Assembly (NCBI RefSeq): GCF_902506495.1
Contig: NZ_LR733263.1
Location: forward strand, 227,372 to 291,371
Direction: 5' to 3'
Length of the DNA: 64,000 nucleotides
From: Pseudomonas sp. 8O
GTDB lineage: Bacteria > Pseudomonadota > Gammaproteobacteria > Pseudomonadales > Pseudomonadaceae
The stretch's first letter is position 1. Each line of letters begins with the position of its first letter. Positions 55,998 through 64,000 of this stretch are shown here, piece by piece. The notes under the pieces are model-generated. The model did not search any database. It was not told where the DNA came from and was given only the letters and a program-made list of their open reading frames with translations. The translations under genes and the position numbers were made by a program.

Positions 55998-56798
55998 ATG
56001 TCCGTCACAGCATTCGCATCCCCTGCCGTGCGTCCTCTCACGCTCGCCATGACCCTGCTGCTGGCCAGTGGTTGTGCCAGTAACCCGCCACCTGTCATCG
56101 ACTCGGCGGGCTGCATCGCCACGCCGGACCATGTGGTGAACGACCCAGCCGAATCGATCAACCGTGGCATATTCGTGTTCAACCGAGCGCTCGACGACTA
56201 CCTGCTCGCCCCCGTTGCCCGCGGCTACCGACAGCTGCCTGACTTCGCCCGGAGCGGGGTGCACAACTTCGCGGCCAACTTCGGCGAGCCGATGGTGTTC
56301 ATCAACGATCTGTTGCAGGGCAACCCCAAGCGCTCGATGGTCACGGCCACGCGGTTCATTACCAACAGTACGGTGGGTGTGGTGGGGCTGGTCGACGTGT
56401 CGAGCCGATTTGGCCTGGAGCGTCATCGAGCCGATTTCGGCCAGACCTTCGGCGTGTGGAATATCGCCGACGGCCCAATCATCGAACTGCCGCTGTTCGG
56501 TACGGCCAACCTGCGCGACGCCACCGGACGTGTACTGGGTTTTGCCATAGACCCGTTCGGCAGCAACAGCGATACCCTGGATACGCTAGGCACCATCAGC
56601 ACTGTCGGCGGCACGGTCGACGGTCGTGCGCAGCTTCTGCCCATGACCGACGCGCTGCAACAGCAGCCTGACTACTATGCGGCACTGCGCGATACCGTGG
56701 CCGAACGCCGCGCGCAGTTCGTCGCAGAAGGCAAGCTCGGTGCGGCACTGGACGCTTCGATTAACTGCGAAGCGGAAATGGCTGATGAGCAGAACTGA
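55998..56798 (+). CDS. mlaA: Phospholipid-retention outer-membrane lipoprotein MlaA (VacJ)
   Basis: A 266-residue lipoprotein: signal ending LLASGCAS (Cys25) followed by DPAESINRGIFVFNRALDDYLLAPVARGY, and NFGEPMVFINDLLQG, FITNSTVGVVGLVDVSSRFGL, with a C-terminal tail lacking fixed structure. MlaA removes misplaced phospholipids from the outer leaflet with the porin partner and Mla system. The Mla transporter genes are not nearby, the normal case in pseudomonads. GAGGT precedes the ATG. Confidence 0.94.
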   Translation: MSVTAFASPAVRPLTLAMTLLLASGCASNPPPVIDSAGCIATPDHVVNDPAESINRGIFVFNRALDDYLLAPVARGYRQLPDFARSGVHNFAANFGEPMVFINDLLQGNPKRSMVTATRFITNSTVGVVGLVDVSSRFGLERHRADFGQTFGVWNIADGPIIELPLFGTANLRDATGRVLGFAIDPFGSNSDTLDTLGTISTVGGTVDGRAQLLPMTDALQQQPDYYAALRDTVAERRAQFVAEGKLGAALDASINCEAEMADEQN

Positions 56799-57045
56799 AG
56801 ACTCGCTGCTGCTCTATCAGCGGATCAGGAATCCCGACTCGCTATCGCTGCATTGCCGGGAGATCGAATTGCGCCTGAGCGATGACCGCTGCCACCTGGT
56901 GCTCAGTCGTTACGTCGAGCTCTACGTCAGCGAATGCACGCAATGGGAAATGGTCAGCCATCACCAGGTCAGGCTCACTGATCTGCTGCGCTGGATGATT
57001 CTGCACAGCCAGCGCGTGCCGCCACGGGCTAATCCCGACGGGTGA
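56785..57045 (+). CDS. Small protein of unknown function overlapping mlaA
   Basis: An 86-residue frame starting within the last 14 bases of mlaA. It is soluble, with IRNPDSLSLHCREIELRLSDDRC and VRLTDLLRWMILHSQRVP. The coupled start suggests expression with mlaA. No family recognised; the composition looks normal for a real protein, but similarity evidence is lacking. Confidence 0.55.
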   Translation: MSRTEDSLLLYQRIRNPDSLSLHCREIELRLSDDRCHLVLSRYVELYVSECTQWEMVSHHQVRLTDLLRWMILHSQRVPPRANPDG

Positions 57046-57132
57046 AACACTGCTGTCCCATAAACTCGCAGGACGAAAGCCAAGCGGCCGGGCAGGTACC
57101 GCAAGACCTGCCCATGCCCATCTCACGACTCA

Positions 57133-57912
57133 TCAGACGCCGCAGAGCCTGTCCGCTTCCGGACGCGCGAAGAAAAAACCCTGCATGTAGCGGATACCAA
57201 GCTCGATCAGCGCATCACGCTCACCAACACTTTCGATGCCCTCGGCGATGATGCGAATGCCCAAGCGCTGCGCGACCAGCACGATACCGGCGACGATGGC
57301 CTGGCGCACCGGGTCCTGATCGATGCCTCGCGTCAGGGCCATGTCCAGCTTGAGTACGTGCGGCTGGAATTCGGCCAGCAGATTGAGCCCGGAGTAGCCC
57401 GCGCCAAAATCGTCGATGGCTGTGGTGAAGCCCTGCTTGCCGTACTCGGCGAAAATCCGTTTGAGGTGCTCGGCATCATGGATCTGCTCGCCCTCGGTCA
57501 CCTCGAACATCAACCGCTCACGCGGGAAGTCAAAGCGCTGCGCCGCCTCCAGCGTGGCGCGAATGCAGGTCTCGGCGCGATACACCGCATTGGGCAGGAA
57601 GTTGATGCTGAGCAGACAATCCGGAATGTCGAGCAGCCCGAGCCTGGCGGCCTGCTCGATGGCCTTGACCCGACAGGCCTGATCGAAACGGTAGCGGTTG
57701 CCATCGTTGACCCATCCGAGCACTTCACCGGCGGATTCACCATTGCAGCCCCGTACCAGGGCTTCATAGGCGAACGGCCGCTGCTCCTCGATATCGACGA
57801 TCAGTTGAAAAGCCATTTTGAAATCGAAACCCAGGGCCTCGGCGTTTCGGCATTCGGCGCAACCCACAGCCCTGAATGGCTGAGGAAAGATGCTCTGGCT
57901 GACTATATCCAT
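57133..57912 (-). CDS. Stand-alone EAL-domain phosphodiesterase
   Basis: A 259-residue protein that is almost all EAL domain. Metal and catalytic residues are present: EALVRG, SINFLPN, FEVTEGE, DDFGAGYSG, LKLDMAL and AEGIES. The first ~30 residues include GCAECRNAEALGF, a CxxC pair that could sense redox or bind metal. A GGAAG ribosome site precedes the ATG. It lies 51 bases after the chemoreceptor gene on the same strand, so the two are probably cotranscribed. Confidence 0.9.
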   Translation of the reverse strand: MDIVSQSIFPQPFRAVGCAECRNAEALGFDFKMAFQLIVDIEEQRPFAYEALVRGCNGESAGEVLGWVNDGNRYRFDQACRVKAIEQAARLGLLDIPDCLLSINFLPNAVYRAETCIRATLEAAQRFDFPRERLMFEVTEGEQIHDAEHLKRIFAEYGKQGFTTAIDDFGAGYSGLNLLAEFQPHVLKLDMALTRGIDQDPVRQAIVAGIVLVAQRLGIRIIAEGIESVGERDALIELGIRYMQGFFFARPEADRLCGV

Positions 57913-57963
57913 CGGCGCTTCCTTATAAAGCAGTCTTGGAGACTCCCACCCTTGTCATCCTAG

Positions 57964-59595
57964 TCAAAAGCGAAATGAAGCCACCTGTTTTTCCAAGGTC
58001 AAAGCCAGTTGTTGCAAGCCTTGCGCGGTGCGCGATGTATCGGCCACTGCCTCACTGTTCTCCATCGACATCTGTGCAATGCGCTCGACATTGCGCGCTA
58101 CGTCCTGACTGGCGACCGTCTGCTCACGCAGCGCCAGGGAAATCTGATCGACCACACCGACCACGCTGGCGGAAGCCTGGCGAATGGTGACGATGGCATC
58201 ACCGGCCTGGCTGGCCTGCTCCACCCCGCTGCTGACCTGCTGTACACCGATTTCCATGTTGCTCACCGCGCTGCGCGTACCCAGTTGAATCTTCTTGATC
58301 ATCTCGGTGATCTCCTGGGTCGAGTTGGCGGTACGCTGCGCCAGCAAACGCACTTCATCGGCGACCACGGCAAAGCCGCGACCCTGCTCGCCCGCCCGCG
58401 CCGCCTCGATGGCGGCATTGAGCGCCAGCAGGTTGGTCTGATCGGCGATTTCCTTGATCACGTTGACGATCGAGGAAATCTGATCCGAATGTTGGCCGAG
58501 CTCGACGATCTGGGTCGCTGCGCCCTGCACCGTGTCAGCGATGCGCTGCATGCTGGCGAGGGTTTCCTGGATCACCGCGCCGCCCTCGGCCGACTGCCTG
58601 CCCGAATCGCTGGATAGGCCGTGTGCTTCCTTGGCGTTGTCGGCGACGTGATTGATGCTCACGGTCAGTTCCTCCACCGTCGCCGCCATGCTCGAAGCGG
58701 CCTGTGACTGCTCCTGGGTGGAAACCGACAGCTGGGTGGACGCACTGGAGATGTTCTGCGCAGCTTCAACCAACTGTACCGCGCCGGTCCGGATCTGCCC
58801 GATCATCTCGCGTAGCCGCTCCTGCATGGTGGCAAAGGCCTCCAGCAGCACGCCGATCTCATCATCTCCAATCCGTTCGATACGCGAATCAAGACGCCCC
58901 TGAGCAACATTACGGGCTACCTCGACCACCTGCTTCAAACGGCCGGCAATGCTACGCGATAGCAGAAAGGCCACGCTGATGGCGAGCACCGTGGCAAGCA
59001 GCCCACCGATCAGCAGGATCATCAGCGACAGGGACTTGGCCGCATTCATCGACGCCGTGCGCTGTTCCAGCAGCACATTCTCCTCGGTCTGGATCTCGCT
59101 CAGGATGCGACGCATGGCATCCATCTTGACCTTGGCGCCACCTGTCGAAACCCGCTCGATCAGGGCATCGAAGCTCTGCGTGCCCGCGCCCACCTGGCGG
59201 CGCAATTCAAGATTGCCGTTGATGTCTTCGCGACTCCATTGGTCATGCAACGCCTGCAACTCGCCGAGACGGCGCTGCTGAGCAGGGTTGTCTCTGGTCA
59301 GCTGACGCAGTTGCGCCATATGCAACTGGAAATCTCTCTCTCCGGACTCCATAGGACCAAGGAACTGGTCACGCCCGGTAATGACGAAGCCTCGAGCACC
59401 GGTTTCGATATTGATCAGGCTGGCCAGCAGGCCAGACGACTCGTTGATCACGTCATAGGTGTGGATGTTAAGCCGCACCGCACGCTCGACCTGATCGAAA
59501 CCGCGCCATGTGGACAGCACCAGCAGGAGGATGATCAGCAGGACGACACCGAAACCCGCGTACAACTTCTGGGAGATGTTGAGATTGGCAAACAT
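57964..59595 (-). CDS. Methyl-accepting chemotaxis protein with CHASE3-type sensor
   Basis: A 543-residue chemoreceptor: helix 1 (~8-30), a periplasmic CHASE3-like domain ([21 protein letters not shown]), helix 2 (~190-210), HAMP (~212-265), and a cytoplasmic signalling coiled coil with the hairpin tip [36 protein letters not shown]. It reports to CheA/CheW. The ligand is unknown. The promoter region contains a TGTACA element related to that before the acyl-CoA dehydrogenase gene. Confidence 0.94.
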   Translation of the reverse strand: MFANLNISQKLYAGFGVVLLIILLLVLSTWRGFDQVERAVRLNIHTYDVINESSGLLASLINIETGARGFVITGRDQFLGPMESGERDFQLHMAQLRQLTRDNPAQQRRLGELQALHDQWSREDINGNLELRRQVGAGTQSFDALIERVSTGGAKVKMDAMRRILSEIQTEENVLLEQRTASMNAAKSLSLMILLIGGLLATVLAISVAFLLSRSIAGRLKQVVEVARNVAQGRLDSRIERIGDDEIGVLLEAFATMQERLREMIGQIRTGAVQLVEAAQNISSASTQLSVSTQEQSQAASSMAATVEELTVSINHVADNAKEAHGLSSDSGRQSAEGGAVIQETLASMQRIADTVQGAATQIVELGQHSDQISSIVNVIKEIADQTNLLALNAAIEAARAGEQGRGFAVVADEVRLLAQRTANSTQEITEMIKKIQLGTRSAVSNMEIGVQQVSSGVEQASQAGDAIVTIRQASASVVGVVDQISLALREQTVASQDVARNVERIAQMSMENSEAVADTSRTAQGLQQLALTLEKQVASFRF

Positions 59596-59677
59596 GTGGA
59601 CCTCTGAGTCGTCAGGTAAGAACGGACAGAGGTGCGCTATTCGATCGCACCATCTGGCATTGCGCCATTATGCGTAT

Positions 59678-59725
59678 CTATACAATAATTGTACAAATTA
59701 AATATCTCGTACAAGTTTAAGCAAA
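59678..59725. promoter_or_regulatory. TGTACA element shared with the acyl-CoA dehydrogenase promoter
   Basis: CTATACAATAATTGTACAAA…CTCGTACAAGTTTAAGCAAATC aligns with 42240-42288 over about 50 bases at roughly three quarters identity by eye. On the minus strand TTGTAC-N18-CATAAT inside or beside it could be the chemoreceptor promoter. Confidence 0.55.
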
Positions 59726-59743
59726 TCCTGCCACATAGAAATG

Positions 59744-59779
59744 AAAAACCCCGCCGGGCTTTTGGCCGGGCGGGGTTTT
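59744..59779 (-). terminator. Terminator of acsA
   Basis: AAAACCCCGCCCGG…CCGGGCGGGGTTTT hairpin with T-run on either strand, just after the acsA stop. Confidence 0.93.
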
Positions 59780-59795
59780 CGTTTGCCGTTGCCGA

Positions 59796-61757
59796 TCAGG
59801 CGCAGGCGGCTTGCATCTGGCGATGCGTATCGATGAGGTGCTGCACCACGCCAGGATCGGCCAGCGTGGAGATGTCGCCGAGAGTATCGTATTCGGCGGT
59901 GGCGATCTTGCGCAGGATACGGCGCATGATCTTGCCCGAGCGGGTCTTCGGCAGGCCGGGGGCCCACTGAATCACGTCCGGCGTGGCGATCGGGCCGATC
60001 TCCTTGCGCACCCAGTTGCGCAGTTCCTGACGCAGTTGCTCCGATGCTTCCTCGCCAGCATTGAGGGTGACGTAGACGTAGATGCCCTGCCCTTTGATGT
60101 CGTGCGGTACACCGACCACTGCGGCCTCGGCTACTTTCGAGTGGGCGACCATGGCGCTCTCGATCTCGGCGGTACCCATGCGGTGGCCGGAGACGTTGAG
60201 CACGTCGTCGACACGGCCGGTGATCCACCAGTAGCCGTCTTCGTCGCGGCGCGCACCGTCACCGGTGAAGTACATGCCCTTGAAGGTGTTGAAGTAGGTG
60301 TCGACGAAACGGTCATGGTCGCCGTACAGGGTACGCGCCTGCCCCGGCCAGGAGTCGATGATCACCAGATTGCCTTCTGCCGGCCCTTCGATGATGTTGC
60401 CCAGATTGTCCACGATGGCCGGCTGCACGCCGAAGAACGGCCGCGCAGCGGAGCCCGGTTTGAGGCCATGAGCGCCCGGCAGCGGAGTCATCAGGCAGGC
60501 GCCAGTTTCAGTCTGCCACCAGGTGTCGACGATCGGGCAACGGCTCTGACCGACGTTCTCGTAGTACCACTGCCAGGCTTCCGGGTTGATCGGCTCACCG
60601 ACCGAACCGAGCAGGCGCAGGCTGGACCCATCGGCGCCTTCGACCGCGGCCTTGCCCTCGGCCATCATGGCGCGAATGGCAGTCGGGGCGGTGTAAAGGA
60701 TGTTGACCTTGTGCTTGTCGACGATCTTGGCAACACGGGTGACGTCCGGGTAGTTCGGCACGCCTTCGAACATCACGGTGGTGGCGCCGTTGGACAGAGG
60801 TCCGTAGACCAGGTAGGTGTGGCCGGTGACCCAACCGATATCGGCGGTGCACCAGAAGACTTCGCCCGGCCGGTAGTCGAACACGCGCTCATGGGTCAGC
60901 GAGGCGTATACCAGGTAGCCACCAGTGGTGTGCAGCACGCCCTTTGGCTTGCCGGTCGAACCGGAGGTGTAGAGGATGAACAGCGCTTCTTCAGCGCCCA
61001 TTTCCTTGGGTGCGCAGACGCTGCCTGCGACCTTCATCAGGTCTTCATACCAGATGTCGCGATGCTGGTTCCATTTGATGCTGCCGCCCGTGCGCTTGAC
61101 CACGATGAGCTTCTGAACGCTGCTGGTTTCGGGGTTGGTCAAGGCATCATCGACATTGGCTTTCAGCGGCACGGACTTGCCGCCACGCAGGCCCTCGTCG
61201 GCGGTGATTACCACCTTGGACTTGCAATCGATGATGCGGCCGGCCAACGCCTCAGGCGAGAAGCCACCGAACACCACGGAGTGGATCGCGCCGATGCGCG
61301 CACAGGCCAGCATGGCCACCACGGCTTCCGGGATCATCGGCATGTAGATGGTCACCACGTCGCCGCGGTGAATGTCCTGGCCACGCAGGGCGTTGGCGAA
61401 CTTGCACACTTGTTCGTGCAGTTCGCGGTAGGTGATCTCCCGGTGCTCGGACGGGTCGTCACCTTCCCAGATGATCGCGAGTTGGTCGCCGCGCTCTTCC
61501 AGATGACGGTCCAGGCAGTTGTAGGAGAGGTTCAGGGTGCCGTCGGCGTACCACTTGATGTCAACATGGTGGTCATCAAAAGAGGTCTGCTTGACCTTGT
61601 TGTAGGGCTTGATCCAGTCGATCCGCTTGCCCTGCTCGCGCCAGAAACCCTCGGGGTTGACCACGGACTGTTGGTACATGGCCTTGTAGGTGGCCTCGTC
61701 AGTGAGGGTCCGCGCGGCCACTTCGGGACGCACAGGGTAAAGAGACGCAGCACTCAT
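59796..61757 (-). CDS. acsA: Acetyl-CoA synthetase
   Basis: A 653-residue AMP-forming enzyme that activates acetate to acetyl-CoA. Motifs: [15 protein letters not shown] (P-loop), [28 protein letters not shown] and the catalytic, acetylatable lysine K609 in TRSGKIMRR, the same numbering as the Salmonella enzyme. The start MSAASLYPV has GAGGTGA upstream; the frame is open 26 codons further. Acetate use in pseudomonads needs a response regulator (CrbR/ErbR type); twin palindromes lie upstream and may be its sites. Confidence 0.97.
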   Translation of the reverse strand: MSAASLYPVRPEVAARTLTDEATYKAMYQQSVVNPEGFWREQGKRIDWIKPYNKVKQTSFDDHHVDIKWYADGTLNLSYNCLDRHLEERGDQLAIIWEGDDPSEHREITYRELHEQVCKFANALRGQDIHRGDVVTIYMPMIPEAVVAMLACARIGAIHSVVFGGFSPEALAGRIIDCKSKVVITADEGLRGGKSVPLKANVDDALTNPETSSVQKLIVVKRTGGSIKWNQHRDIWYEDLMKVAGSVCAPKEMGAEEALFILYTSGSTGKPKGVLHTTGGYLVYASLTHERVFDYRPGEVFWCTADIGWVTGHTYLVYGPLSNGATTVMFEGVPNYPDVTRVAKIVDKHKVNILYTAPTAIRAMMAEGKAAVEGADGSSLRLLGSVGEPINPEAWQWYYENVGQSRCPIVDTWWQTETGACLMTPLPGAHGLKPGSAARPFFGVQPAIVDNLGNIIEGPAEGNLVIIDSWPGQARTLYGDHDRFVDTYFNTFKGMYFTGDGARRDEDGYWWITGRVDDVLNVSGHRMGTAEIESAMVAHSKVAEAAVVGVPHDIKGQGIYVYVTLNAGEEASEQLRQELRNWVRKEIGPIATPDVIQWAPGLPKTRSGKIMRRILRKIATAEYDTLGDISTLADPGVVQHLIDTHRQMQAACA

Positions 61758-61828
61758 GAAATCACCTCGACGGGGGAGTTGTTTTTGTATGGTGCATTTT
61801 GTATCCCCCGACCCTTCGTGAGGCCATT

Positions 61829-61863
61829 CGACCATGGTCTTACCGCTCTAAGACCATGGTCTT
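61829..61863. promoter_or_regulatory. Twin GACCATGGTC palindromes upstream of acsA
   Basis: CGACCATGGTCTTA (61829-61842) and AAGACCATGGTCTT (61850-61863, perfect palindrome) have centres 22 bp apart, two helical turns. Spacing on the same DNA face suits an activator binding as paired dimers. Confidence 0.6.
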
Positions 61864-62076
61864 GAAGCCCTGCCCGGCACATGTGAAGCCGATTCGACGG
61901 CATCATGGATATATCAAGGCGCGCGGATAAAAAGGTTCATCGTACCCTTCGGGGTAGGCGACCTTGATTTTCAGGAAGAAGCTGGCCAGCAAGCCGCTGG
62001 TTGGAAGAATCGGGGCGGTGTGTTTTCCAGGTGCATACAACCAATCCGCTCGAACAAAACCCTCGCCCTATAAACA
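61864..62076. other. Gene-free gap between acsA control region and comEA
   Basis: No supported gene. A 39-codon open stretch on the minus strand ending at 61912 (…SFFLKIKVAYPEGYDEPF…) looks protein-like but has no start and may be a gene remnant. Confidence 0.4.
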
Positions 62077-62102
62077 CAAAAGGCCGGTCAAAAGACCGGC
62101 CC
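62077..62102 (-). terminator. Terminator of the comEA-like gene
   Basis: Minus strand GGGCCGGTC, TTTT loop, GACCGGCC then TTTTG, 22 bases after the stop. Confidence 0.85.
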
Positions 62103-62123
62103 AGACAACAACAACGCCAGGTA

Positions 62124-62447
62124 TCAGTTAACACTCAACCTGTCACGGTTCTTCTCCAAAGTCGCCTCGCCGATACCTTTCACCTCCAACAACTCATCGA
62201 CCGAGGCGAAATTACCGTGCTCCTCCCGATAAGCCACAATCGCCTGCGCCTTGGTCGCACCAATCCCCACCAACTCACTCTGCAGTGTTGCAGCATCAGC
62301 GGTATTGAGATTGACCACAGCAACCTGCGCCACCTGCATGGCAGCCGGTTTGGCGCGTTCGGTTTTTGGGGTTTCAGCTGCGGCAGCAGCCAGAGAGAAG
62401 GAAGCGAGAACAGCGAACAGAAGGGAAGATAGACTGACTTTAAGCAT
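62124..62447 (-). CDS. ComEA-like helix-hairpin-helix protein
   Basis: A 107-residue secreted protein: signal peptide cut after AAA (~residue 24), a short linker, and a C-terminal double helix-hairpin-helix domain VNLNTADAATLQSELVGIGATKAQAIVAYREEHGNFASVDELLEVKGIG. The domain binds DNA without sequence preference; ComEA proteins pull incoming DNA into the periplasm during natural transformation. The same gene follows wbpM in P. aeruginosa. AAGGAG precedes the ATG. Confidence 0.92.
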   Translation of the reverse strand: MLKVSLSSLLFAVLASFSLAAAAAETPKTERAKPAAMQVAQVAVVNLNTADAATLQSELVGIGATKAQAIVAYREEHGNFASVDELLEVKGIGEATLEKNRDRLSVN

Positions 62448-62469
62448 GGGGAAACACTCCTTTGTTTAT

Positions 62470-62500
62470 AAAAAACGAGGCAACCATGGCCTCGTTTTTT
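62470..62500. terminator. Terminator between wbpM and comEA
   Basis: AAAAAACGAGGC, AACCATG loop, GCCTCGTTTTTT: a symmetrical intrinsic terminator. It ends only 22 bases before the comEA start, so a comEA promoter must overlap it or comEA depends on read-through. Confidence 0.9.
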
Positions 62501-62537
62501 AAACTAGACGCTATCTCCCAGCTGTCAAATCAAAGCC

Positions 62538-64000
62538 TCAGCGCTCCCGGTTTCGGAGATGAATCCAGTCCACAATCTCACCTTCCGGCACATAACCATG
62601 CACCGTTTCGCGCAGCAGTATTCGCACGCGAGCGTAGTCATCCTCACTGACTGCCACCAACAACTCCTGCAAACGAGCCTTGAGCTCGTCCCAGGGCAGC
62701 ATGTCCTCTTCCGCACGCATGATCATCGGATGCTCGGTCGGCTTCACAGCCTCGCCGATCAGCAACTCCTCGTAGAGCTTCTCACCCGGACGCAACCCGG
62801 TGAACTCGATACCGATATCGCCATGCGGGCTGTGCTCATCACGTACAGTCAGGCCCGACAGACGAATCATCTTTTCGGCAAGATCGGCGATTTTCACGGG
62901 CTCGCCCATATCCAGCACGAACACATCCCCGCCCTGCCCCAGCGAGCCCGCCTGAATGACGAGCTGCGCCGCCTCAGGGATCGTCATGAAATAGCGGGTG
63001 ATGTTCGGATGTGTCACCGTCACCGGCCCGCCCTGCTTGATCTGCTCCCTGAACAACGGAATCACCGACCCGGAAGAACCCAGCACATTACCGAAACGCA
63101 CCATGGTGAAACGGGTCTTGTTGACGTGATGAACGCCTGAATCATCAGCGAACAACACGGGCGCAGATTCACGACTCAGCGCCTGCAGCACCATCTCAGC
63201 CAAGCGCTTGGTGCTGCCCATCACATTGGTAGGCCGCACCGCCTTGTCGGTAGAAATCAAAACGAAATTGGCGACACCCGCCCTGATCGACGCCTGCGCG
63301 GCATTGAGCGTACCAACCAAGTTATTGAGCACGCCCTCGGCAACGTTATGCTCGACCATCGGCACGTGCTTGTACGCAGCGGCGTGATAAACGGTATTGA
63401 CCCGCCAGGTCTGCAGAATGTCGAACAAACGCTCGAAATTACGGATAGACCCGAGAATCGGCACCAGCTTGATCGGCAGCGACTCCCGCTCGATTCGCTG
63501 CTGCAATTCGCCATGGATACTGTAGAGATTGAATTCGCTGTGCTCGAAAAGCAGCAAGGTACGCGCACCGCTCGCCAGGATCTGCCGACACAGCTCCGAA
63601 CCGATGGAGCCACCAGCGCCGGTTACCAGCACGACCTGATTCTTGATGCAGCGCTCGAACAGATCTTGCCGAGGCGGTACGGCATCGCGCCCCAGAAGGT
63701 CGGCGATATCGACTTCCTGAAGGTCTTCGACCTTTACCCGCCCACTCGCGAGATCCATGAAGCCAGGGATGCTGCGTACATGGAGCGCATAAGGCTCCAA
63801 CGCCTCGAGTATTTCTCGCCTGCGCGCGCGAGAAACCGAGGGCATTGCCAGCAAAACCTCTGTCACCCCCGTTTCATTGATCATTTGCTGAATATGCTTG
63901 GGCGAGTAGACGCGCAGGCCCGCAATCGTGCGAGTAGCAATACCGGAATCATCATCAATGAATGCAGCCGGGCGCATCGTTTTACCCAAACGTAACGCGG
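62538..64000 (-). CDS. wbpM: Nucleotide-sugar 4,6-dehydratase WbpM/CapD family (N-terminus outside window)
   Basis: Frame open to the window end, so the true start is beyond 64000; 486 C-terminal codons are visible. A CoA-binding-like domain (AFIDDD…GLRVYS) is followed by the catalytic SDR half with VTGAGGSIGSELCRQIL, ISTDKAVRPTNVMGSTKRLAE (MxxxK-type active site of inverting 4,6-dehydratases), and FGNVLGSSGSVIPLF. WbpM makes the 6-deoxy-4-keto sugar for B-band O-antigen; four N-terminal membrane helices are expected but unseen. First gene of the wbpM-comEA pair. Confidence 0.94.
   Translation of the reverse strand, partial: ALRLGKTMRPAAFIDDDSGIATRTIAGLRVYSPKHIQQMINETGVTEVLLAMPSVSRARRREILEALEPYALHVRSIPGFMDLASGRVKVEDLQEVDIADLLGRDAVPPRQDLFERCIKNQVVLVTGAGGSIGSELCRQILASGARTLLLFEHSEFNLYSIHGELQQRIERESLPIKLVPILGSIRNFERLFDILQTWRVNTVYHAAAYKHVPMVEHNVAEGVLNNLVGTLNAAQASIRAGVANFVLISTDKAVRPTNVMGSTKRLAEMVLQALSRESAPVLFADDSGVHHVNKTRFTMVRFGNVLGSSGSVIPLFREQIKQGGPVTVTHPNITRYFMTIPEAAQLVIQAGSLGQGGDVFVLDMGEPVKIADLAEKMIRLSGLTVRDEHSPHGDIGIEFTGLRPGEKLYEELLIGEAVKPTEHPMIMRAEEDMLPWDELKARLQELLVAVSEDDYARVRILLRETVHGYVPEGEIVDWIHLRNRER

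Noticed and set aside
57090..57113. GGGCAGGT…ACCTGCCC hairpin after the small gene at 56785
   Set aside because: Good stem but no T-run, so not called a terminator.
59811..61865. 684-codon plus-strand frame opposite acsA
   Set aside because: Shadow; acsA motifs on the minus strand are unambiguous.
61880..62030. Protein-like open stretch (minus strand) ending …VAYPEGYDEPFYPRALIYP
   Set aside because: No start codon or ribosome site and no recognised family; could be a gene remnant but cannot be supported.

Overview
The window is GC-rich bacterial chromosome. Gene content and order point to Pseudomonas sensu lato, and the abundant GTAGCCCGGAT and GTGCGCA repeat families would suit the mendocina/oleovorans (Ectopseudomonas) side, but species is inference. 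From memory, the block ibpA, dusC, hydrolase, TetR, tRNA-Glu/Ala, gltX, LysR, emrAB-like, uvrB, aromatic/aspartate aminotransferase matches the P. aeruginosa PA3126-PA3139 region, and comEA-wbpM at the right end matches PA3140-PA3141.

Layout. 1-7.6 kb: a PAS-GGDEF-EAL protein (cut by the window edge), ibpA with a heat promoter and ROSE-type thermometer, dusC, a small secreted protein, a thioesterase, a membrane diguanylate cyclase, and a hydrolase-TetR pair. 7.7-10.1 kb: three alternating tRNA-Ala(GGC)/tRNA-Glu(TTC) pairs beside gltX. 10.2-17.6 kb: LysR with a divergent EmrAB-like pump, a repeat island, uvrB and an aminotransferase. 17.8-18.3 kb: tRNA-Asn whose 3' end and terminator are tandemly repeated in 148-bp units, a structure like the E. 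coli tyrT/rtT locus. 18.3-28.2 kb: mqo, a four-gene overlapping chain cysI-DUF934-lrgA-lrgB, ccoG, a MocR regulator and a LamB-type porin. 28.4-36.3 kb: glucose uptake and phosphorylation (glk, gltR, gtrS, gtsABCD, porin) all on the minus strand, with two HexR-type operators in front of glk. 36.6-46 kb: UbiH/UbiM-family hydroxylase, SH3-domain membrane protein, EAL protein, LysR/metallo-beta-lactamase pair, acyl-CoA dehydrogenase, and a chalcone isomerase-like/DUF3833/SDR trio. 46-52.5 kb: TetR and a divergent RND efflux operon with its own outer-membrane factor, with a perfect 20-bp palindrome between them. 52.5-57.9 kb: small proteins, a two-component system, MlaA, a stand-alone EAL protein. 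58-64 kb: chemoreceptor, acsA, comEA-like gene and the C-terminal part of wbpM.

How it works together. Glucose crosses the outer membrane through the porin, is captured by GtsA, imported by GtsBCD, phosphorylated by Glk and enters Entner-Doudoroff metabolism; GtrS/GltR and HexR are the likely controllers. AcsA, the acyl-CoA dehydrogenase and Mqo cover acetate, fatty acid and malate oxidation. Four c-di-GMP proteins and one chemoreceptor link the region to the motile/sessile switch. Two drug-efflux systems each have a divergent regulator.

The most unusual items are the tRNA-Asn 148-bp repeats, the sulfite reductase-LrgAB overlapping chain, the pair of HexR-type sites before glk, a shared TGTACA element at two distant promoters, twin palindromes before acsA, a repeat sequence translated into the N-terminus of GtsC, and the insertion of about 44 kb between tyrB/tRNA-Asn and comEA/wbpM relative to P. 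aeruginosa.
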